In this document: in pieces, positions 59,153 to 64,000 of the stretch
How positions within the stretch are numbered: position 1 is the stretch's first letter
Layout of the letters: every line of letters starts with the position of its first letter
Assembly: GCA_016717335.1 (NCBI GenBank)
Contig: JADKFS010000008.1
Coordinates: 1-64,000 of the forward strand
Reading direction: 5' to 3'
From: Candidatus Ribeiella danica
GTDB lineage: Bacteria > Chloroflexota > Chloroflexia > Chloroflexales > Roseiflexaceae
DNA length: 64,000 nt
Program-made: the position numbers and the translations under genes
The notes under the pieces: generated by a model
What the model was told of the DNA's origin: nothing
Seen by the model: the letters and a program-made list of their open reading frames with translations, nothing else
Databases searched by the model: none

Positions 59153-61081
59153 ATGACAATCCTGACACTCGAATCGATCGCCAAGCAGTTCGCCGACCGC
59201 CCGCTGCTCGAGGGCGTCTCGCTCGGCGTTGAGGCCGGCGAGCGGGTCGGGCTGGTCGGCGTGAACGGCAGCGGCAAGACGACGCTGCTGCGCATCGTGG
59301 CCGGCGCCGAGCAGGCCGACTCTGGCCGCGTCACGCTGGCGCGCGGCCTGCGGGTGGCCTTCCTCCCACAGAACCCGGCGCTCGACCCCGACCTGACGGT
59401 GATCGAGCAGATCTTTCGCGGCGACGCGCCCGAGATCCGGCTGCTGCGCGCGTACGAGCAGGCCGCCGCTCAGCTGGCGCACGCCCCCGACGACCGGCGG
59501 CTGCAGGCCGCCGTGGCCGACCTGGTCGACCGGATGGACGCGGCGGGGGCCTGGGGGCTCGAGAGCGACGCCAGGACGATCCTGGGCCGCCTGGGCGTCG
59601 ACGAGCTGGACGTGCCGGTCGGGCGCCTCTCGGGCGGCCAGCGCAAGCGCGTGGCGATGGCGCGCGCGCTGATCCTGCCGGCCGACCTGCTCATCCTGGA
59701 CGAGCCGACCAACCACATCGACGTCGACACGATCGCCTGGCTGGAGAGCTTCCTGGCGCGCTCGACCGCGGCGCTGCTGATGGTGACGCACGACCGCTAC
59801 TTCCTCGACCGCGTGGCCGGCCGGATCGTCGAGATCGACCGCGGCAGGCTCTACTCCTACCCCGGCAACTACAGCCGCTTCGTGGAGCTGAAGGCCGAGC
59901 GCGCCGAGAAGCAGGCCGCCGACGAGGCGCGCCGCCAGACCATCCTGCGCAAGGAGCTGGTGTGGCTGCAGCGCGGCGCGCAGGCGCGCACCACCAAGCA
60001 GCAGGCGCGGATCGACCGGATCGAGGTGATGCGGGCCGACGCGCCGGAGGCGCAGTCCGCCGCGCTCGAGATCTCGGTGATCGCGCGGCGGATCGGCAAG
60101 CGGGTGATCGAGCTGAGGGGCGTCGGCAAGCGCTACGGCGAGCGGCCGCTGGTGCGCGACCTCACGCTCAGCGTCGAGCCGCGCGACCGGCTGGGGATCA
60201 TCGGGCCGAACGGCAGCGGCAAGACCACGCTGCTGAACATGATCGCCGGGCGCGCCAGCCCCGACACCGGCGCGGTCGTCGTCGGCGAGACGGTGCACAT
60301 CGCCTACTACGACCAGGAGAGCGCCGAGCTGGACGATTCGCAGCGCGTGATCGACTATGTGAAGGAGGGCGCCGAGCTGGTGCAGACCGGATCGGGCGCG
60401 ACGATCAGCGCGGCGCAGATGCTCGAGCGCTTCCTGTTCGCCCCGTCGTCCCACTACACGCCGATCGCGCGGCTCTCGGGCGGCGAGCGGCGCCGGCTGT
60501 ACCTGCTGCGCACGCTCATGGCCGCGCCGAACGTGCTGCTGCTGGACGAGCCGACCAACGACCTGGATATCCAGACGCTGGCGGTGCTGGAGGACTACCT
60601 GGACGACTTCGCCGGCGCGCTGATCGTCGTCTCGCACGACCGCTACTTCCTCGACCGCACGGTCGGGCGGCTGCTGGTGTTCGAGGGCGGCGGCGCGGTG
60701 GTGGAGCACCCCGGCGCCTACAGCGCCTACGCCGAGCTTCGTTCGAAGGTTGCAGGTTCGAAAGTTGCAAGTTCGCAGGTTGCAAGTTCGGGCATCGACC
60801 GATCGAAGCAGAAACCTGCAAACATGCAACCTTCCAGCGTTCTAGCGCCGAAGCCGCGCAAGCTGAGCTTCAAGGAGGCGCGCGAGCTGCAAGAGCTGGA
60901 GGCGCGCATCGCCGCGCTGGAGGCCGAGCAGTCCGCGATCGAGGCGCGCATCAACGCCGAATCGGGCGACTACCAGGCGCTGCTGCAGCTGACCGCCGAT
61001 CTGCAGCGCGTCGGCGCGGATCTTGAGACTGCGGTCGAGCGCTGGGCCGCGCTGGCCGAGATCGCCGAGGCGACGGGGTAG
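59153..61081 (+). CDS. ABC-F family ATPase (Uup/EttA-like)
   Basis: The 642-residue protein has two ABC domains and no membrane segments. Walker A motifs are GVNGSGKTT (about 35) and GPNGSGKTT (about 351), signatures LSGGQRKR and LSGGERRR, Walker B LLILDEPTNHID and VLLLDEPTNDLD. The inter-domain linker is Arg/Lys-rich, and the C-terminal coiled coil (about 575-640) resembles Uup. ABC-F proteins act on ribosomes. The ATG at 59153 follows a TAGAAT by 7 nt and has no ribosome site, so the mRNA may be leaderless. Residues about 529-563 are a repeat-word insertion. The Ser/Thr kinase gene starts 7 nt downstream. Confidence 0.92.
   Translation: MTILTLESIAKQFADRPLLEGVSLGVEAGERVGLVGVNGSGKTTLLRIVAGAEQADSGRVTLARGLRVAFLPQNPALDPDLTVIEQIFRGDAPEIRLLRAYEQAAAQLAHAPDDRRLQAAVADLVDRMDAAGAWGLESDARTILGRLGVDELDVPVGRLSGGQRKRVAMARALILPADLLILDEPTNHIDVDTIAWLESFLARSTAALLMVTHDRYFLDRVAGRIVEIDRGRLYSYPGNYSRFVELKAERAEKQAADEARRQTILRKELVWLQRGAQARTTKQQARIDRIEVMRADAPEAQSAALEISVIARRIGKRVIELRGVGKRYGERPLVRDLTLSVEPRDRLGIIGPNGSGKTTLLNMIAGRASPDTGAVVVGETVHIAYYDQESAELDDSQRVIDYVKEGAELVQTGSGATISAAQMLERFLFAPSSHYTPIARLSGGERRRLYLLRTLMAAPNVLLLDEPTNDLDIQTLAVLEDYLDDFAGALIVVSHDRYFLDRTVGRLLVFEGGGAVVEHPGAYSAYAELRSKVAGSKVASSQVASSGIDRSKQKPANMQPSSVLAPKPRKLSFKEARELQELEARIAALEAEQSAIEARINAESGDYQALLQLTADLQRVGADLETAVERWAALAEIAEATG
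60739..60843. repeat. In-frame tandem-word insertion in ABC-F gene
   Basis: The word gttgcaagttcg is repeated several times, then inverted as aaacctgcaaacatgcaacc. It encodes SKVASSQVASS-type residues between the second ABC domain and the C-terminal coiled coil. Confidence 0.8.
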
Positions 61082-61088
61082 CTCGCAT

Positions 61089-63062
61089 ATGATCAAGCCG
61101 GGCGACGCCATTCAAAATCGATACCAGGTCGTGCGCCTGCTAGGGAGCGGCGGGTTCGGCGCGGTCTACCTGGCCCAGGATCGCCGGCTGAATCGCGCCG
61201 TGGCGATCAAGGAGATGGACGCCGCGCGACTCGGCCCGGACGAGCGCGCCGTCTCCGAGCAGCTGTTCGAGCGCGAGGCGCAGATGCTGGCGTCGCTCGA
61301 CCACCCGGGCCTCACGCGCGTCTGGGACTACTTCCAGGAGGACGACCGGGCCTTCCTGGTGATGGAGTATGTGCCCGGCCAGACGCTGCGCGACCTGCTG
61401 CGCGGCGGCCCGCTCGACGAGGGCTTCGTGATCGAGTGCGCGCTGCAGCTCTGCACGGTGCTGGCCTACCTGCACTCGCGCCGCCCGCCGGTGATCTTCC
61501 GCGACATCAAGCCCGCCAATGTCATGGTCGTGCCCGAGGAAGATGAAGAGACGAGGAGACAAGGAGACAAGGGCACGTCGCACTCCTTGTCTCCCGGCCT
61601 CCCGGTCTCCCAGCCCCGATTCGTGCTGATCGACTTCGGCATCGCGCGGCTGTTCAAGCCCGAGCAGCCCGGCGATACGCTGATCATCGGCACGCCCGGC
61701 TACGCGCCGCCCGAGCAGTATGGCCACGGCCAGACCGACCAGCGCAGCGATATCTACAGCCTGGGCGCGACGCTGTTCCAGCTGCTGAGCGGCCAGGTGC
61801 CGGCGACGGTCCCGCCGCCGCCGCTGGCGAGCGTCAGTCCGGCGGTGTCGCCCGATCTGGCCCAGCTGGTCGCGCGCGCGACCAGCGTCGACCCGGCCGC
61901 GCGCTACCAGAGCGTCGCGGAGCTGCGGCGCGACCTGCTGGCGGTCGCGCGGGCGCGCGCGCCACAGGCGCCGGGCGAGAGCCGGGTCGTCCGGCCGGCG
62001 ACTTCGCCGTACCAGCAGGCGCCTAACCCAAAGGCCACCACCGTGCTGCCGGCGCTGACATCGACGCCGCGCCGCCCCGGTCGCTCGTCGCCGGCTGCGC
62101 CGATCGTGCTGGCGCTGGCGCTGCTGGCGATCGTAGCGCTGGGCGGCCTGGCGCTGAACGCGTTCGGCGGCACGCGCGGCCAGAGCGGCCGGGCCACGCC
62201 CGCCCCGCAGCCGACCGTCGCGCCGGCGTCGCGCGAGTGGCTGCTGCCCGGCGCGCCCGGCACGATCGCGTTCGGCCAGCGCTACCCGCAGGGCGGGTTC
62301 GACGTGTGGGCCGCCACGCTCGACGGGCAGCCGCCGCGCCAGATCACCGCCGACCGCCAGAGCTACAGCCCGGCCTGGTCGGCCGACGGCAGCCGGATGG
62401 CGATCACGCGCGACGAGGGCGGCGGCAGCAACGTCTATATCGGAGCGGCGAGCAGCCCCGGCGCCGAGCAGGTCAACCCGCCGGGGACCAGCGCGCGCTA
62501 CCCAAGCTGGTCGCCCGACGACGGCCGGCTGGCGTTCGCGATCAAGCAGGACGCCGGCAGCCCCTGGCGGCTGGCGCTGCTCGACCTGGCGACCCGCGCG
62601 CTGACCGTCGGCGACGCGCGCGACGTGGCCTGGCTCGAGTGGTCGTCGCGCGGCGCGCTGGCCTACTCCGCGGCCGGCGCGGGCGGCCAGCAGGACATCT
62701 TCGTGATGGACGCGGACGGCCAGCCGCGCAACCTGACCGACAGCGCCGACCTGGTCGAAGACTTCCCAGGCTGGTCGCCCGACGGGCGCCGGCTGGCGTT
62801 CGTCTCCTACCCGGCGCCGGATCAGCTGGCCGAGCGCCAGATCTACGCGATCGACGCCGACGGCGGCGGCCGCACCCAGCTGACCAGCGGGCCGGGCCCG
62901 CACACCAACCCGGTCTGGTCGCCCGACGGCAAATGGATCGCCTACCTGTCGCAGGAGGGCAGCCCCGACTGGCAGGTCTGGGCCATGCGCGCGGATGGCC
63001 GCGAGCCGCGCCAGATCACGTTTGGCGCGCAGCGCAAGTTCTACCTCGCGTGGGGGCCATGA
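61089..63062 (+). CDS. Ser/Thr protein kinase with transmembrane segment and TolB-like propeller
   Basis: The 657-residue protein begins with a Hanks-type kinase (about 10-280): glycine loop LLGSGGFGAVYLA, VAIKEM, catalytic FRDIKPANVM (RD type with Phe for His), DFG in IDFGIARL, and APPEQYG. One hydrophobic segment (about 337-355) and an extracytoplasmic C-terminal propeller with WSADGSRM, WSPDDGRLAF, WSPDGRRLAF and WSPDGKWIAY repeats follow. The propeller likely senses wall or surface ligands. A repeat-word insertion (about 152-175) lies between the catalytic loop and DFG. It starts 7 nt after the ABC-F stop, so co-transcription is likely. Confidence 0.92.
   Translation: MIKPGDAIQNRYQVVRLLGSGGFGAVYLAQDRRLNRAVAIKEMDAARLGPDERAVSEQLFEREAQMLASLDHPGLTRVWDYFQEDDRAFLVMEYVPGQTLRDLLRGGPLDEGFVIECALQLCTVLAYLHSRRPPVIFRDIKPANVMVVPEEDEETRRQGDKGTSHSLSPGLPVSQPRFVLIDFGIARLFKPEQPGDTLIIGTPGYAPPEQYGHGQTDQRSDIYSLGATLFQLLSGQVPATVPPPPLASVSPAVSPDLAQLVARATSVDPAARYQSVAELRRDLLAVARARAPQAPGESRVVRPATSPYQQAPNPKATTVLPALTSTPRRPGRSSPAAPIVLALALLAIVALGGLALNAFGGTRGQSGRATPAPQPTVAPASREWLLPGAPGTIAFGQRYPQGGFDVWAATLDGQPPRQITADRQSYSPAWSADGSRMAITRDEGGGSNVYIGAASSPGAEQVNPPGTSARYPSWSPDDGRLAFAIKQDAGSPWRLALLDLATRALTVGDARDVAWLEWSSRGALAYSAAGAGGQQDIFVMDADGQPRNLTDSADLVEDFPGWSPDGRRLAFVSYPAPDQLAERQIYAIDADGGGRTQLTSGPGPHTNPVWSPDGKWIAYLSQEGSPDWQVWAMRADGREPRQITFGAQRKFYLAWGP
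61550..61612. repeat. In-frame tandem-word insertion in kinase gene
   Basis: gagacgaggagacaaggagac followed by inverted ctccttgtctcccggcctcc. It encodes ETRRQGDKG and a Ser/Pro-rich turn in the loop between HRD and DFG. The ggagacaagg word is shared with cysS at 53.0 kb. Confidence 0.8.
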
Positions 63063-63119
63063 CCTCCTGCTGGTGACCTTTCCCATGCCCGTCCCATCAT
63101 CAGGGGAAGGCTTGTTCTG

Positions 63120-63197
63120 TTGGCGCTGTCGTACGGCTGCTCCGCGGCCGCACGACAGCGCCAACTTGTCCCCCCCTCTCCCGGCGGGAGAGGGGGC
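63120..63197. repeat. Repeat family B, copy 5
   Basis: A private stem (TTGGCGCTGTCGT, 63120-63132/63152-63164) is followed by the conserved ccctctcccggcgggaga core (about 63171-63197) and cagggggtgagggg. Same orientation as copy 2. Confidence 0.8.
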
Positions 63198-63241
63198 AGG
63201 GGGTGAGGGGAAACGCCGAACGGGCGCCAAGAAAACCGTGC

Positions 63242-63247
63242 TATAAT
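63242..63247 (+). promoter_or_regulatory. -10 box of the secreted-protein gene
   Basis: TATAAT at 63242-63247 lies 48 nt before the ATG. The -35 region (about 63219) is weak. Confidence 0.45.
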
Positions 63248-63294
63248 CGCGCCACTACCACGTCGTAGCGCTTACCATGTTCGTAGGAGTGGCT

Positions 63295-64000
63295 ATGAGA
63301 CGATGGGTGCACCTCGTATGTGCCGGCGCGCTCGCGCTGGCGCTGCTCAGCAGCCTGGCCCCGCCGGGCTCCAGCGCACAGGCGGCGACGGCCCCTCCAG
63401 CAAGCGGCGCCGGCCAGAGCCAGGACGTGCGGGTCGGCGACGACGGCTCGCTGACGCTGGCGGCCAACGCCCCGCCCGCCCCGCCTGTCTACGGAACGTT
63501 CCAGCACTTCGGCCTCGCAATCTCCTCCGCCCAGCAATTCAGCACGCCCTTCCGCTCGATCCGCATCGACTACGACGCCAGCGCGCCGCGCGGCAGCGCC
63601 GTCCGGCTCGACGTGCGCGCGAGCGCCGACGGCGCGCGCTGGGGCGCCTGGCAGGTCGGCCTGGCCGGCGGCGCGACCGCGACCTTCGCGTCGCCCGCGC
63701 GCTTCGCGCAGTACCGCGCGACGCTGCTCGGGTCGGCCCGCGGCCTCCCGTCGATCCGCGACATCCGGCTGGCGCCGCAGCCCGGCCCCGCGATCTACAG
63801 CGCCCTGGAGGACTCCCAGCCGGTCGCGCCGACCTGGCGGCTGCACGCCACGCGCGAGGGCCTGGTCGGGCACCGCACCGCCAACGGCCACCGCATCGCC
63901 AAGCGCGACCGCTTCGTCTCGCTGCCCTCCTGGCGCGCGCTCGCGCCGGACGGAACGAACGACTACATGGTCCGCATCACCTACAACGGCCGCAGCGCCG
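63295..64000 (+). CDS. Secreted protein, 3' end outside window
   Basis: The first 235 codons of a protein with a Sec signal peptide (MRRWVHLVCAGALALALL, cleavage likely after residue ~29), then about 130 residues of beta-rich sequence. A segment with EGLVGHRTANGHRI, RDRFVSLPSWRALAPDG and MVRITYNGRS follows. The last part recalls the double-psi-barrel-like region of secreted proteins in high-GC bacteria that read VGRTTANGH and later PVWDVGPWN. That continuation is beyond the window, so the assignment is tentative. TAGGAG lies 5 nt before the ATG. Confidence 0.65.
   Translation, partial: MRRWVHLVCAGALALALLSSLAPPGSSAQAATAPPASGAGQSQDVRVGDDGSLTLAANAPPAPPVYGTFQHFGLAISSAQQFSTPFRSIRIDYDASAPRGSAVRLDVRASADGARWGAWQVGLAGGATATFASPARFAQYRATLLGSARGLPSIRDIRLAPQPGPAIYSALEDSQPVAPTWRLHATREGLVGHRTANGHRIAKRDRFVSLPSWRALAPDGTNDYMVRITYNGRSA

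Overview
The window is about 70% G+C and looks like the chromosome of a filamentous Chloroflexota bacterium, probably near Roseiflexus/Kouleothrix. I base this on the mix of very large GAF/PAS hybrid kinases, LAL-type LuxR regulators, a DUF2270 plus GH57 pair, an rpoB-rpoC pair with a coiled-coil insertion in beta-prime, TolB-tailed Ser/Thr kinases, and many palindromic intergenic repeats. Family assignments come from motifs read by eye. No database search was run.

Layout. 0-4 kb: HerA-like ATPase, a gene remnant and a membrane-anchored DJ-1/PfpI protein. 4-18.5 kb: an 1,798-residue hybrid histidine kinase (minus strand) faces two ~1,000-residue LuxR-type AAA/TPR regulators, with a small membrane protein, a GNAT and a methyltransferase. 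18.5-25 kb: a TetR regulator with visible operators upstream of itself and of a DUF4386 membrane gene, then an FtsX-type ABC permease and its ATPase fused to two cyclic-nucleotide-binding domains. 25-27.5 kb: a decayed island with an alpha/beta-hydrolase fragment, a hypothetical gene and an internally deleted type ISP restriction-modification gene, next to tRNA-Arg(UCU). 27.5-36.3 kb: rpoB and rpoC behind a consensus promoter and a ~310-nt leader. 36-44 kb: two overlapping GNATs, a cNMP-binding SpoIIE-type phosphatase, a class III nucleotidyl cyclase, and an operon of membrane MutS, ABM monooxygenase and iron alcohol dehydrogenase. 44-50.7 kb: a short promoter/mini-ORF/terminator unit in front of an MFS exporter, a twin-RCK membrane protein, GH57 and DUF2270. 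50.8-64 kb: S51 peptidase, cysteinyl-tRNA synthetase fused to a glycosyltransferase with a His-rich tail, a ThuA-like/Gfo-Idh-MocA oxidoreductase, an SDR, a PepSY protein and partner, an ABC-F ATPase, a Ser/Thr kinase with beta-propeller, and the start of a secreted protein.

Themes. (1) Signalling: a nucleotidyl cyclase and two proteins carrying cNMP-binding domains (three domains in all) lie within ~16 kb, suggesting a local cAMP/cGMP circuit. (2) Repeats: at least three structured families fill the intergenic DNA. One pairs a conserved hairpin with a hairpin whose sequence changes completely between copies while staying palindromic. One is a composite palindromic element. One is made of short tandem words in inverted blocks, which also sits inside five protein genes as in-frame linker insertions. 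(3) Unusual fusions: CysRS-GT2-His tail and ABC ATPase-2x cNMP are the least expected proteins.
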